A DNA stretch of 64,000 nt from Streptomyces cirratus. Its GTDB lineage: Bacteria; Actinomycetota; Actinomycetes; Streptomycetales; Streptomycetaceae. The stretch is taken from positions 806,001 through 870,000 of the forward strand of contig NZ_BMVP01000002.1 of NCBI RefSeq assembly GCF_014650775.1. The letters run 5' to 3'. This document shows, piece by piece, positions 22,854 through 32,197 of the stretch. The notes beneath the pieces are model-generated. The model did no database searches and was not told the origin of the DNA. It worked only from the letters and a program-made list of their open reading frames with translations. Numbering within the stretch: position 1 is the first letter of the stretch; each line of letters begins with the position of its first letter. The translations under genes were made by a program, and so were the position numbers.

Positions 22854-23408
22854 GTGCTGGTCACCCTGATCATCGGCTGCGAGATCGGCTTCTGGGTGCT
22901 GCTGGCCGGCGGACTGGCCCTGCGCTACCTGGCCGGGATGCCCCGGCTCGGGGCCGCCGTCCTGCTGTGCGAGCCCGTGCTGGAACTGGCCCTGCTGGCC
23001 GCGACCGCCCTCGACCTGCGCGGCGGCGGCGAGCCCGGCTGGACGCACGGCCTGGCCGCGCTCTACCTCGGCTACGCCGCCGGGTACGGGCACTACACCG
23101 TGAAGTGGCTCGACCGGCACGCCGCGTACCGCTTCGGCGGGGGGCCGAAGCCGCCCGGTCCGCTGTACGGCAAGGCCCGCGCCCGGCACGAGTGGCGGCT
23201 GTGGGTCCGTACCCTCGTCGCCGCCGCCGTCGCGCTGGGACTGCTCCAGGCGGTGATCCGGTACGCGGGCGACGGGGCCGACGTCAGCGGGCTCCGGAGC
23301 TGGCAGTTCGCGGCGCTGCGGGTCTTCGCCGTCCACACCGTGGTGGCGGCGACGTACACCTTCTTCCCCCGCAAAGCCCCGGCGCCCGCCCCCGGGGAGG
23401 CCCCCTAG
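22854..23408 (+). CDS. Integral membrane protein of unknown function
   Basis: 184 residues with about four to five helices (near residues 2-25, 35-55, 62-80, 118-138, 152-172). I do not recognise a characterised family. GTG 22854 has gagagga about 8 bases upstream. It is divergent from the histidine kinase gene and converges on the adenosyltransferase gene; the two stops overlap at a ctag. Confidence 0.75.
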   Translation: MLVTLIIGCEIGFWVLLAGGLALRYLAGMPRLGAAVLLCEPVLELALLAATALDLRGGGEPGWTHGLAALYLGYAAGYGHYTVKWLDRHAAYRFGGGPKPPGPLYGKARARHEWRLWVRTLVAAAVALGLLQAVIRYAGDGADVSGLRSWQFAALRVFAVHTVVAATYTFFPRKAPAPAPGEAP

Positions 23409-23977
23409 CGCTCGCCCCCCGGCACCCAGAGGACGTCGCCGAGGTCCTTGTTGGCGGTGCGGGCCAGGATGAAGAGGAGGTCCGAGAGACGGTTGAGGTA
23501 GGTCGCCGTCAGCGGGTTCATCACCTCGCCGTGGACCTCCAGCGCCGCCCACGTCGAGCGCTCGGCGCGCCGGACCACCGTGCACGCCTGGTGCAGGAGG
23601 GCCGCGCCCGGGGTGCCGCCGGGGAGGATGAAGCTGCGCAGCTTCTCCAGTTGCTCGTTGAAGCGGTCGCAGTCCCCCTCCAGCTTGTCGATGTAGAACT
23701 GCTCGACGCGCAGCGGAGGGTACTGCGGGTCCTCGACGACCGGGGTGCACAGGTCGGCCCCGACGTCGAACAGGTCGTTCTGCACCCGGACCAGGACCTT
23801 CACCACGTCCTCGGACAGGCCGCCGAGCGCGATCGCCGTCCCGATGGCCGCGTTGGCCTCATTGGCGTCGGCGTACGCGGAGATCCGCAGGTCCGTCTTG
23901 TTCGTGCGGCTCATGTCACCGAGGGCAGTCGTGCCCTTGTCGCCGGTGCGGGTGTAGATGCGCGTGAGGTTCACCAT
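23405..23977 (-). CDS. Cob(I)alamin adenosyltransferase, PduO type
   Basis: Converts cob(I)alamin and ATP to adenosylcobalamin. The 190-residue four-helix bundle has the ATP-binding N-terminus TRIYTRTGDKGTTALGD and the ISAYADANEANAAIGTA and RTANKDLGDVLWVPGG stretches. The product is the cofactor of IcmA encoded at 48965-50665. ATG 23977. Confidence 0.93.
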   Translation of the reverse strand: MVNLTRIYTRTGDKGTTALGDMSRTNKTDLRISAYADANEANAAIGTAIALGGLSEDVVKVLVRVQNDLFDVGADLCTPVVEDPQYPPLRVEQFYIDKLEGDCDRFNEQLEKLRSFILPGGTPGAALLHQACTVVRRAERSTWAALEVHGEVMNPLTATYLNRLSDLLFILARTANKDLGDVLWVPGGER

Positions 23978-24214
23978 GGCTCCAGCCTAGTGACAGCACC
24001 CGGTGCGGCCCGGGGAGGGAGGAAGGCGCTTTCCCGGACAAAGGTGCGCAAGGGTCAACTGCGGCCCCCCGCCGCGCTGCTGGGCCGTACCAGTGTGATG
24101 TCCGTCATCTGAGACGTGACGCGTGTTACTTCGCGGTCACACCGTCCCTCACGGACGCTAGTCTCCGCCGGAGAGGCTACGAGACTGGGCCGTAGCGAGA
24201 ACGAGGGGTGTGCA

Positions 24215-25063
24215 GTGGCTGGGAAGCTCGCCGTCATCGGTGCCGGACTCATGGGTTCCGGGATCGCTCAGGTCTCCGCTCAGGCGGGATGGGACGTCGT
24301 CTTGCGCGATGTCACCGATGCCGCGCTGACCCGCGGCACGGACGGGATCAAGGCCTCCTACGACAAGTTCGTCTCCAAGGGCAAGCTGACGGCCGAGGAC
24401 GCCGAGGCGGCGCTCGCCCGGATCACCACGACCACCGACCTCGACGCGGTCGCGGACGCGGACATCGTGGTCGAGGCCGTCTTCGAGAAGCTCGAGGTCA
24501 AGCACGAGATCTTCCGCGCCCTCGACAAGCTGGTGCGCGACGACGCGATCCTGGCGTCCAACACCTCCGCCATCCCGATCACCAAGATCGCCGCGGTGAC
24601 GGAGCGCCCGGAGCGGGTCGTCGGCGCGCACTTCTTCTCGCCCGTCCCGATGATGCAGCTGTGCGAGCTCGTCCGCGGCTACAAGACCAGCGACGAGACC
24701 CTCGCCACGACCCGCGCGTTCGCCGAGTCCGTCGGCAAGACCTGCATCGTCGTCAACCGCGACGTGGCCGGCTTCGTGACGACCCGTCTGATCTCCGCAC
24801 TGGTCGTCGAGGCCGCCAAGCTCTACGAGTCGGGCGTCGCGACGGCCGAGGACATCGACATCGCCTGCAAGCTCGGCTTCGGGCACGCGATGGGGCCCCT
24901 GGCCACCGCCGACCTCACGGGTGTCGACATCCTGCTCCACGCCACCAGCAACATCTACACCGAGTCGCAGGACGAGAAGTTCGCGCCGCCGGAGCTGATG
25001 CGCCGGATGGTGGACGCCGGTGACTTCGGTCGCAAGAGCGGGCAGGGCTTCTACAAGCACTGA
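24215..25063 (+). CDS. 3-hydroxybutyryl-CoA dehydrogenase
   Basis: NAD(P)-dependent oxidation or reduction at the beta carbon of short-chain acyl-CoA. 282 residues: Rossmann loop GAGLMGSGIAQ, catalytic region ASNTSAIPITKIA and GAHFFSPVPMMQLCELVRG with the active-site His, and the C-terminal domain RDVAGFVTTRL ... DFGRKSGQGFYKH. GTG 24215 (MAGKLAVIGAG) is preferred; gagggg lies 8 bases upstream. It works with the thiolase at 41844 in acetoacetyl/crotonyl-CoA chemistry, although they are not adjacent. Confidence 0.93.
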   Translation: MAGKLAVIGAGLMGSGIAQVSAQAGWDVVLRDVTDAALTRGTDGIKASYDKFVSKGKLTAEDAEAALARITTTTDLDAVADADIVVEAVFEKLEVKHEIFRALDKLVRDDAILASNTSAIPITKIAAVTERPERVVGAHFFSPVPMMQLCELVRGYKTSDETLATTRAFAESVGKTCIVVNRDVAGFVTTRLISALVVEAAKLYESGVATAEDIDIACKLGFGHAMGPLATADLTGVDILLHATSNIYTESQDEKFAPPELMRRMVDAGDFGRKSGQGFYKH

Positions 25064-25122
25064 GCGCCATCGTTCGAACGCCTTCACCCGTTGGTGTGAA
25101 TGAGAGTATCGGTTCGCTCACA

Positions 25123-25174
25123 GTCGGCAACTTCCCTGCCCCCGGGGCAGTCAGTTCCAGTGAGAGTTGCCGAC
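25123..25174. promoter_or_regulatory. Widely spaced inverted repeat upstream of the STAS gene
   Basis: gtcggcaact (25123-25132) and agttgccgac (25165-25174) are perfect complements 32 bases apart. A second dyad ttcac/gtgaa lies near 25083-25100. They fill the 167-base gap before the STAS gene and could be operators or an mRNA stem. Confidence 0.5.
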
Positions 25175-25230
25175 CACGGACCAGTCGGACCAAACGTACG
25201 CGGCACGTACGCGGGACTGCGGGAGCACAT

Positions 25231-25554
25231 ATGCACATCAGGGGCGACCACGCCGAACTCGTTGTCGGGGGCCGCCTCGACGTGCGCAGCGCGGCGGACG
25301 CCCGTACGGCCCTCCACACGGCCCTCGACCGCGGCCACGGCGACCTCGTGCTCGACCTCGCCGGGCTCGACTCCTGGGACGCGACCGGACTCGGCGTCAT
25401 CATGGGCGCCCACCGGCGGGCGGGCCGTTCCGGGCGCCGTCTCGTGCTGCGCGGGGTGCCCGCCCAGATGCAGCGGCTGCTCGTGGCGACCCGGCTCCAC
25501 CGGATCCTCGCCATCGAGGGCGGACTGGAAGCGGAATCCCTGCCGCGGGTGTGA
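25231..25554 (+). CDS. STAS-domain protein (anti-sigma factor antagonist-like)
   Basis: 107 residues, a single SpoIIAA-like domain: RLDVRSAADARTALHTAL, then LDSWDATGLGVIMGAHRRAG. The usual phosphorylated residue follows Asp in a DSSG motif; here the loop is D-A-T-G, so Thr is the candidate acceptor. Such proteins bind anti-sigma kinases, but no kinase or sigma gene lies adjacent. ATG 25231 after gggag. Confidence 0.85.
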   Translation: MHIRGDHAELVVGGRLDVRSAADARTALHTALDRGHGDLVLDLAGLDSWDATGLGVIMGAHRRAGRSGRRLVLRGVPAQMQRLLVATRLHRILAIEGGLEAESLPRV

Positions 25555-25748
25555 TGCCGGGCGGTTTTTTCCTGCGGAAACGTAACGTTCCGGTGGTGAA
25601 GGCCCTCTGACGGTTCCCCGCGCGCCCGGCCACGGTCTAGGCTCCGGGCGGAAACCGGACCAGTAGCGACAGCGGCGAGTGCGTGCGAAGGCCGGGCGGT
25701 ACGACGGCGGCAGCGGCGCGGCACGCGACGCGATCGGGGGACTTGGTC

Positions 25749-28268
25749 ATGGACCGTACGCAGGGGCAGCCCGGCGCGGACTCGGGACTTCGGGCAGCGG
25801 GCGCGGGGTCTTCGGGCACCGGATCTGCGGGCCCGGGGTCCGCCGGACCGGGATCGGGCTCCACCGGGCCCGGGGGAGCGGTTGCCGCCCCCACCGGCGG
25901 TGTCACGCGCGTCGTCACACTGACCACGGGGGACTTCACCCTCACCGTCAACCCCGTCGACGGCAGCGAGATAGAACCCCTGCGCCCCGGCACCGGGACG
26001 GCCCGCCCCGCCAAGCGCGGCCCGGCCTCCCGCGCCGCCTGGGAGGCCGCCGGACGGCCGCCCGCACTCCCCGGCTCCACCGCCCCCGCCCGCCCCCTGC
26101 TCCAGCGCGAGGAGGAGCGGGAGCGGCTCGAACGGCTGCTGGGCCGGGGCCGCTCCGTACGGCTGACCGGACCGGCCGGATCGGGCCGTTCCGCGCTGCT
26201 CGACTCCGTTGCCGCCGTGTGCGCGGGCCTCGCCCCCGACGGGGTCGTCCGGCTCAGCGGGTACGGCCGGCAGCAGCCGCAGGAACTGCTGTACGCGCTC
26301 CACGCGGCCGTGTACGAGACCACCGGTGAACGTCCCGACCGGACGGAACTCCTCGCACGGGTCCGGGACATCGGTGCGATCGTCCTCGTGGACGACCTGG
26401 AGCTCGGTGGGGCCGCCCTCGACGAACTCCTGCGCGCCACCCCCGAGTGCGCCTACCTGCTGGCCGCCACCCCCGACACCACCGCCCCTTCAGAGCACTC
26501 GCACCTGGAGGAGGTCTTCCTCGGAGGTCTCGGCCGGGCCGAGTGCGTCCGGCTCCTGGAGGACCTCACCGGACGCCCCCTGACGGAGGAGGAGACGGCC
26601 TGGGCGGGGGACCTGCGGTTCGCCTCCGAGGGGCTGCCCCTGCGCTTCGTACAGGCGGCCGCGCTGCTGCGCCGCCGGGACGAGCTGAACCACCGCGACG
26701 CGCCGGACGACGAGGACGAGCCCGGCGTCTTCGAGGGCCGGCCGCGCGAAGCCGCCCACGTACCGCTGCCGACCCTGGCCGAGGGCGCCGCGCCCGCGGA
26801 GCTGCTGGCCTCACGGGTGAGCGAGTCGGCGCGGGCAGCCCTGCGGATCGCCTGCGCGCTCGGCGGGGAGATGCCGCACCACGCGCACCTGCCGGCGCTG
26901 GTCGGGGACACGCACGCCGACGCGGCGGTCGCGGAACTGCTGGACTGCGGACTGCTGACCCCCGTGGGCCCGCGCTACCGGCTGTCCTGCGGGGTCGCGC
27001 GGCAGCTGGAGGAGGCCGGGTACGGGGACAGCGCCGACGAGGAGGCCCGTACCGCGGCCCGGCACTACGCCTGGTGGACCGGGCACGCCTCGGTGACGCC
27101 CGAGCGGGTCGCGGCCGAGGCGGACGCGGTGCTGGCGGCGCTCGCGGGCGCCGACGTGGTGGCCGCCGTCATGCTGGCCCGGACGGCGGCCCCGGCCCTG
27201 GCGGCGTCCTTGCACTGGGAGGCGTGGGAGCGGGCGCTGCGCTCGGGCGCGGAGGCCGCCCGCAAGGCGGGCGAGGTCGCGGAACAGGCCTACTTCCACC
27301 ACGAACTGGGCGTGCTCGCGCTGTGCGAGGGGCGGCTGGAGCGGTCGCGTGCGGAGCTGGAGGCTTCGATAGGACTGCGGGGCGCGCTCGCGGACAAGCG
27401 CGGGACCGTCGCGGGCCGGCGGGCGCTGGCCCTGGTCACGGACCGCGAGGCGGCGGAGGTGGAGGTGTCGCCGCCGCTGCGGCTGGAGGCCCCGGTGGCC
27501 GCGGCCGCGCCCCCGGTGGCGGCCGGCCCCGTGATCCACCCCCTCGCCCGCTCCGTGGCTCCGCCCGTACCTCCCGCCGGGCCGGACGCGGTGACCCAGG
27601 TGGTGCCCGCGATCCGGCGGCCCGCCGCGCCGACGACGCCGTCGGCCTTCTCGGGGGTGTTCGAGGACGCCTTCCCGCCCATACCGAAGCCCGAGCCGGT
27701 CACGGTGCCGGTGCCGGGGGTCGCGCGCGGCGGGGCTCCCGCCCCGGTGCGGCCGTCCGCCGGGGAGCCCGGCTCCCGGCGCAGGACGGCGTTCCTCGCC
27801 GCGGCCGGGGCCCTGAGCGTTGCCGTGATCGGGACCGTGGTGGGCCTCGCGGTGTCCGGCTCGGACGCGCGGACGACGCCGACGGACCCGGCGGTGTCCT
27901 CGACCCCGGACACCGGCCTGAGCACCGACACCGGCACGGGCGACCCCGCCGCCGCTCCGGAGCCGGGCACCGCCGGACCGACGGCGGACCCGTCCGACCC
28001 GGCGGCGCCCCGGCCGGGCGAACCGGCGGCGGAGCCCCTTCCGGGGACCACCCCGGGCCCGCGGACCACGTCGAAGGGCCGGACCCCGACGCACAAGGCC
28101 TCACCGCCGGCTCCGGGCACCACGGCACCGGCCACCTCGTCGGCGCCCCCGCCGGCCACCTCCTCCTCGCCGCAGACGACCCCGTCCACGGCTCCCCCGA
28201 CGGATCCCCCGACCGGGCCGGGCACGAGCGGGTCCGCCTCCGAATCGGCCCCGTCGTCCACGCAGTGA
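25749..28268 (+). CDS. Large STAND-like ATPase with single membrane helix and Pro/Thr/Ser-rich tail
   Basis: 839 residues, function unknown. A Gly/Ser-rich N-terminus is followed by a short beta segment (VTRVVTLTTGDFTLTVNPVDG), then an NB-ARC/AAA-like module. The P-loop is GPAGSGRSA with Arg147 where Lys is normal; Walker B is AIVLVDDLELGG. A winged-helix/TPR-like region (about 330-560) follows, then a Pro-rich stretch, one membrane helix (FLAAAGALSVAVIGTVVGLAV) and a Thr/Pro/Ser tail of about 140 residues. Topology suggests a cytosolic ATPase and an extracellular tail. ATG 25749 follows a ggggg run. Confidence 0.7.
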   Translation: MDRTQGQPGADSGLRAAGAGSSGTGSAGPGSAGPGSGSTGPGGAVAAPTGGVTRVVTLTTGDFTLTVNPVDGSEIEPLRPGTGTARPAKRGPASRAAWEAAGRPPALPGSTAPARPLLQREEERERLERLLGRGRSVRLTGPAGSGRSALLDSVAAVCAGLAPDGVVRLSGYGRQQPQELLYALHAAVYETTGERPDRTELLARVRDIGAIVLVDDLELGGAALDELLRATPECAYLLAATPDTTAPSEHSHLEEVFLGGLGRAECVRLLEDLTGRPLTEEETAWAGDLRFASEGLPLRFVQAAALLRRRDELNHRDAPDDEDEPGVFEGRPREAAHVPLPTLAEGAAPAELLASRVSESARAALRIACALGGEMPHHAHLPALVGDTHADAAVAELLDCGLLTPVGPRYRLSCGVARQLEEAGYGDSADEEARTAARHYAWWTGHASVTPERVAAEADAVLAALAGADVVAAVMLARTAAPALAASLHWEAWERALRSGAEAARKAGEVAEQAYFHHELGVLALCEGRLERSRAELEASIGLRGALADKRGTVAGRRALALVTDREAAEVEVSPPLRLEAPVAAAAPPVAAGPVIHPLARSVAPPVPPAGPDAVTQVVPAIRRPAAPTTPSAFSGVFEDAFPPIPKPEPVTVPVPGVARGGAPAPVRPSAGEPGSRRRTAFLAAAGALSVAVIGTVVGLAVSGSDARTTPTDPAVSSTPDTGLSTDTGTGDPAAAPEPGTAGPTADPSDPAAPRPGEPAAEPLPGTTPGPRTTSKGRTPTHKASPPAPGTTAPATSSAPPPATSSSPQTTPSTAPPTDPPTGPGTSGSASESAPSSTQ

Positions 28269-28284
28269 GGACGGGGCCCGCGGA

Positions 28285-28956
28285 TCAGAACAGGCGGAGC
28301 TTGTCGTCCTCGATGCCGCGCATCGCGTTGTAGTCCAGCACCACGCAGTCCATGCCGCGGTCCGTCGCCAGTACGCGGGCCTGCGGCTTGATCTCCTGCG
28401 CGGCGAAGACACCGCGGACCGGCGCGAGGTGCGGGTCGCGGTTGAGGAGTTCGAGGTAACGGGTGAGCTGTTCCACGCCGTCGATCTCGCCGCGCCGCTT
28501 GATCTCCACGGCCACGGTCGCCCCCGAGGCGTCACGGCACAGGATGTCCACCGGGCCGATCGCCGTCATGTACTCGCGGCGGATCAGCGTGTAGCCGTCG
28601 CCCAGCGTGTCGATGCGGTCGGCGAGCAGCTCCTGGAGGTGTGCTTCCACGCCGTCCTTGATCAGGCCCGGGTCGACGCCCAGCTCGTGGGAGGAGTCGT
28701 GCAGCACTTCCTCCATGGTGATGATGAGCTTTTCGCCCGCCTTGTTGACGACGGTCCAGACGCCTTCCTCGGCGCCGGTCCCCTCCTTGAGGGTGCACGG
28801 AGGAGACATCCAGTTGAGCGGTTTGTACGCCCGGTCGTCCGCGTGGATCGAGACACTGCCGTCGGCCTTCACGAGGATCAGACGGGGTGCGGAGGGCAGA
28901 TGGGCGGTGAGCCGGCCCGCGTAGTCGACGGAGCAGCGGGCAATGACGAGACGCAT
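28285..28956 (-). CDS. nucS: Mismatch-specific endonuclease NucS (EndoMS)
   Basis: Central enzyme of the non-canonical actinobacterial mismatch repair pathway that replaces MutS/MutL. 223 residues: N-terminal DNA-binding/dimer domain ([20 protein letters not shown]), C-terminal RecB-like nuclease with [29 protein letters not shown]. The longer ORF to 29040 is rejected because MRLVIARC is the conserved start. The C-terminal residues DDKLRLF fit a sliding-clamp binding tail; that is known for the family. Convergent with the STAND gene, 16 bases apart. Confidence 0.95.
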   Translation of the reverse strand: MRLVIARCSVDYAGRLTAHLPSAPRLILVKADGSVSIHADDRAYKPLNWMSPPCTLKEGTGAEEGVWTVVNKAGEKLIITMEEVLHDSSHELGVDPGLIKDGVEAHLQELLADRIDTLGDGYTLIRREYMTAIGPVDILCRDASGATVAVEIKRRGEIDGVEQLTRYLELLNRDPHLAPVRGVFAAQEIKPQARVLATDRGMDCVVLDYNAMRGIEDDKLRLF

Positions 28957-29176
28957 GGTCGGCAACGCTACTCGACCGATGGGCCTCCACGCGATTCGCC
29001 CGTGAAAGCCCCCTTCGCCGATGGCGCGTTGTATGCGCATTCTCCTGGTGCGGCAACCCGGGGGCGCCTACCGTGGTGAGCGGGTGGTTGTCGAGCGTGC
29101 ACGCTGCGTCGCTGCCGCCTTCCCTGCCCGTAGGACTCCGGACACCCAGACGGCCGGGGTCACGAGAGGAGAACCC

Positions 29177-29569
29177 ATGTCGCTCGACGTCTCACCGGCC
29201 CTACTCGAACAGGCCGAGCGAGGCGAGGTCGACGAAGCCGCTTTCGTCGACTGCGTCCGGACCTCCCTGCCTTACGCATGGGAGATGGTCAGCTCGCTGG
29301 TGGCCCAGCTGGAGGTTGAGGGCGGAGAGTTCGCCGACAACCAGACGCCGCCGCCGGACGAGCAGGCGCGCGGGCAGTTGCTGCGCGCGCTCGCGAGTGA
29401 CGCGATACGCGGTGCCCTGCAGCGGCACTTCGGGGTGCGCCTGGCGTTCCAGAACTGCCACCGGGTGGCGGTGTTCCCGCTGGACCCCGCGGTGGATGAC
29501 CGACTCGCCAAGTTCACCTCGATCCGCGGCCAGCTGCTCAACCAGTCGCCGGAGCTGCGCGACTGCTAG
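29177..29569 (+). CDS. Conserved actinobacterial protein of unknown function
   Basis: 130 residues, acidic, no membrane segment or known motif (MSLDVSPALLEQAERGEVDEAAFVDCVRT). Three cysteines, one the C-terminal residue. ATG 29177 has gagaggaga upstream. It is divergent from nucS; from memory the same neighbour occurs in other Streptomyces, so it belongs to the conserved core. No function is proposed. Confidence 0.8.
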   Translation: MSLDVSPALLEQAERGEVDEAAFVDCVRTSLPYAWEMVSSLVAQLEVEGGEFADNQTPPPDEQARGQLLRALASDAIRGALQRHFGVRLAFQNCHRVAVFPLDPAVDDRLAKFTSIRGQLLNQSPELRDC

Positions 29570-29658
29570 GCCCCGCCGGGGCCTTGGGCCTTGTGACCCT
29601 TCCCGTTGCCGCTCCGTTCGCGGGAGGTGCGACCGGTACCGGAGCGGCAGCCCGGGTC

Positions 29659-30678
29659 TCAGCCGAGGCGGGGCAGGACCTCGGCGCCGAGGCGTCGTAC
29701 GTTCTCCTCCGTCGCGGCGAGGTCACCGGAGCCTTCGGTGAGCAGGGCGAAGCGGGTGATCCCGGTGCGTTCGGACGTGGCGGCGAGCCGGTCCGCCGCG
29801 AACTTCGGGGTGCCGACGGGGTGCAGCGCGCACAGCAGCTCCGTGTACGCGACCGGGTCCCGCATCGCGCGCCGGCGGCCGTCCACCGTCACGTGCGCGT
29901 CCAGGCCCTGGCGCAGCCAGCCCGGCATCGCCTTCACCAGCGTCTCCCGGGCGCCCGCCGTGCGGTCGGCGAGCTGGCAGACCCCGGCCGACACGTGGTC
30001 GGCCTCCGGCGGGTGCCCGGCCGCCCGGGCGGTGCGCCGCCACAGCGCGACCATGTCCGCCTTCTCCTCGTCCCCGCAGTGCATGCCCAGCAGCATCGGC
30101 AGGCCCCGCTCCGCGGCCAGCCGTACCGACGCCGGGGAGGTGCAGGCGACGATCACTTCCGGCCCCTTCCCGTCACCGTCCAGTGCCTCCGACGGACGCG
30201 GTACGACGGCCACCTCACGGAAGTCGTACCGCTCGCCGGACGCTCCCACGCGGGCCTCGGTCAGCCACCGTCGCAGCAGGTCCAGGGCCTCCGGGAAGCC
30301 GTTCTCGTACGCATCCAGGCCCCCGCGGAACACCTCCAGGTCGACCCAGGGGCCGCCCCGGCCCACCCCGAGCACGAAGCGTCCGCCCGAGGTCAGGTGC
30401 AGCAGGGCCGCCTGTTCGCCCACGGTCACCGGGTGCGAGTTCGGCAGCACGCTCACCGCGGTGCCCACGCGCAGCCGCCGGGTCCGCCCGAGCAGCAGGG
30501 CGGCCAGGGTCACCGCGGAGGGGCAGACCCCGTACGGCACGAAGTGGTGCTCCGCGAGCCAGACCGCGTCCAGTCCGGCCTCTTCGGCGACCTCCGCGGT
30601 CCGCACCGCCCGGTGCAGCGCTTCCCCCGGTCCCTGGCCCGGGAACTGGGCCGCCACCACAAACGCTCCTACGCGCAT
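29659..30678 (-). CDS. LLM-class flavin-dependent oxidoreductase
   Basis: Bacterial-luciferase-like TIM barrel that uses reduced FMN or F420. 339 residues: AEEAGLDAVWLAEHHFVPYGVCPS, VGTAVSVLPNSHPV, GGRFVLGVGRGGPWVDLEVFRG. The substrate is unknown. ATG 30678 lies 9 bases after aggagg; the in-frame TTG 30687 directly abuts the SD, so it is rejected. Convergent with the preceding gene. Confidence 0.88.
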   Translation of the reverse strand: MRVGAFVVAAQFPGQGPGEALHRAVRTAEVAEEAGLDAVWLAEHHFVPYGVCPSAVTLAALLLGRTRRLRVGTAVSVLPNSHPVTVGEQAALLHLTSGGRFVLGVGRGGPWVDLEVFRGGLDAYENGFPEALDLLRRWLTEARVGASGERYDFREVAVVPRPSEALDGDGKGPEVIVACTSPASVRLAAERGLPMLLGMHCGDEEKADMVALWRRTARAAGHPPEADHVSAGVCQLADRTAGARETLVKAMPGWLRQGLDAHVTVDGRRRAMRDPVAYTELLCALHPVGTPKFAADRLAATSERTGITRFALLTEGSGDLAATEENVRRLGAEVLPRLG

Positions 30679-30926
30679 CGCGCTCAACCTCCTCGCGGCT
30701 GACGCGGCCTCCCCAGGTGGACCGGCTCTCCGCCGTTCATGACATCAACGTCTGATGGCAACAACGCCCGACACGTGCCAAAGGCACGGCCCGGCGGCAA
30801 AGTTATTGGGATTGTCAGGCCAGTACTCGTGAACGAGCCCCGCCCTTGGACACACTGCGGGTACCCGGGCTCGCTGCGCGTAGTCTGGGGGAAAGTCACT
30901 GCCGTCCGCCCATCCGTGAGGTATAC

Positions 30927-31280
30927 GTGTCACCGCGCCACAACCGCCCCAGGGGCGGCGGGAACTCAGCCGACCGTTCGGGTACGGGGTCCGGCTCCGG
31001 GTCCGGTGCCGGGGGGATGGACCGGTTCGGTCTGGAGCAGACCGAGGAGTACCTCGGCGAGGAGTGGCGGGTCCGGCACGTGGCGGGCGCGAGCGCGGCG
31101 GGCAAGCGCTACCGCTGCCCCGGCTGCGACCAGGAGATCCCCTCCGGCACCCCGCACCTGGTGGCCTGGCCGGAGTACGGGGGCGTGGACGACCGCCGGC
31201 ACTGGCACAAGGCCTGCTGGAACGCGAAGGACCGCCGCACCTCACGGGTGCAGCGGTCCAGGAACGCGCCGAAGTACTAG
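30927..31280 (+). CDS. Small protein with a C2-H-C zinc-finger-like motif
   Basis: 117 residues. A Gly/Ser-rich disordered N-terminus (about 1-32), then a basic domain with RYRCPGCDQEIPSGTPHLVAWPE and RRHWHKACWNAK. CxxC plus HxxxC resembles a treble-clef zinc site. I do not recognise a characterised family. GTG 30927 follows tgaggt. It may bind nucleic acid; that is inference only. Confidence 0.65.
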   Translation: MSPRHNRPRGGGNSADRSGTGSGSGSGAGGMDRFGLEQTEEYLGEEWRVRHVAGASAAGKRYRCPGCDQEIPSGTPHLVAWPEYGGVDDRRHWHKACWNAKDRRTSRVQRSRNAPKY

Positions 31281-31330
31281 GGCCGGGTCTCGGGGCCGGG
31301 CTTCGGGGCCGGCTCCCAGGGCCCCCCGCG

Positions 31331-32197
31331 TCACACGTCCCGGCGGCCGACCACCACGTACGAGGCCGCCATGGCGGCGCCCGTCACCAGTAGCATCAGC
31401 GCCATCTGCGTCAGATCGGCGGGCATCGTCTGGGGGGAGCCGGACGGGCTGGTGCCCGACGGCATCCCGAACAGCTGCATCAGCGCGACCGGCGCGTTGT
31501 GCTGGAGCACCAGCCGCCCCAGCGGCGCCGAGGCCTCCCAGATGCTGAGCATCGCCCCGGCCACCGGCGGCAGCGTCACCACGCCGATCATGACGGCGAT
31601 CGCCCCTGCCGAGTGCCGCACCAGCGCCCCGACGGCCAGTGCGAGCAACCCGAGCAGGGTGACGTAGAAGCTCCCCTCGAGCGCCCCGGCCCATTCGCCC
31701 GTCGAGTGGCTCCCGGCGCCGGCGCCGTTGTGGGCGATGGCCGCCGCCGTGCCGACCACGAAGACGGAACCGGCGCTGGTGAGGAACGCGACGAGGCCGA
31801 ACACGAGGTACTTGGCGGTGAGGACCCGGTGCCGGTCGGGCGCGGCGGTGAAGGTGGTGCGCACCAGGCCCGTGCCGTGCTCGGAGGTGATCGTGAGCAC
31901 GCCGAGCACCATCACCGCGAGCTGCCCGACGAGCATGCCGAAGAGGGCCGGAGTGGTGAACGGGATGTTCGCGTAGTCGCCCGAGGACGTCTGGGCGATG
32001 AAGATCATGCCGATGCCGACGACGACCACCACGAGGGAGCCGAGCGTCCACAGGGTGGAGCGGACCGAGACGAGCTTGGTCCACTCCGAGGCCAGGGCAT
32101 GACCCAGGTGCGGGCGCCGGCTCTCCACCGGCGGGCCGTAGGCCGCCGCGGCGGGGGCGGACGAGTGGGTCGAAGGGTCGGTCTGCGCGCCGGTCAT
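31331..32197 (-). CDS. ABC-2 type exporter permease (pair 1)
   Basis: 288 residues, six predicted helices preceded by a Pro/Ala-rich cytosolic segment of about 45 residues. ALASEWTKLVSVRSTLWTLGS and ITSEHGTGLVRTTFTAAPDRHRV are typical for the DrrB/NatB-like group. ATGA overlap with its ATPase gene. Substrate unknown. Confidence 0.88.
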   Translation of the reverse strand: MTGAQTDPSTHSSAPAAAAYGPPVESRRPHLGHALASEWTKLVSVRSTLWTLGSLVVVVVGIGMIFIAQTSSGDYANIPFTTPALFGMLVGQLAVMVLGVLTITSEHGTGLVRTTFTAAPDRHRVLTAKYLVFGLVAFLTSAGSVFVVGTAAAIAHNGAGAGSHSTGEWAGALEGSFYVTLLGLLALAVGALVRHSAGAIAVMIGVVTLPPVAGAMLSIWEASAPLGRLVLQHNAPVALMQLFGMPSGTSPSGSPQTMPADLTQMALMLLVTGAAMAASYVVVGRRDV

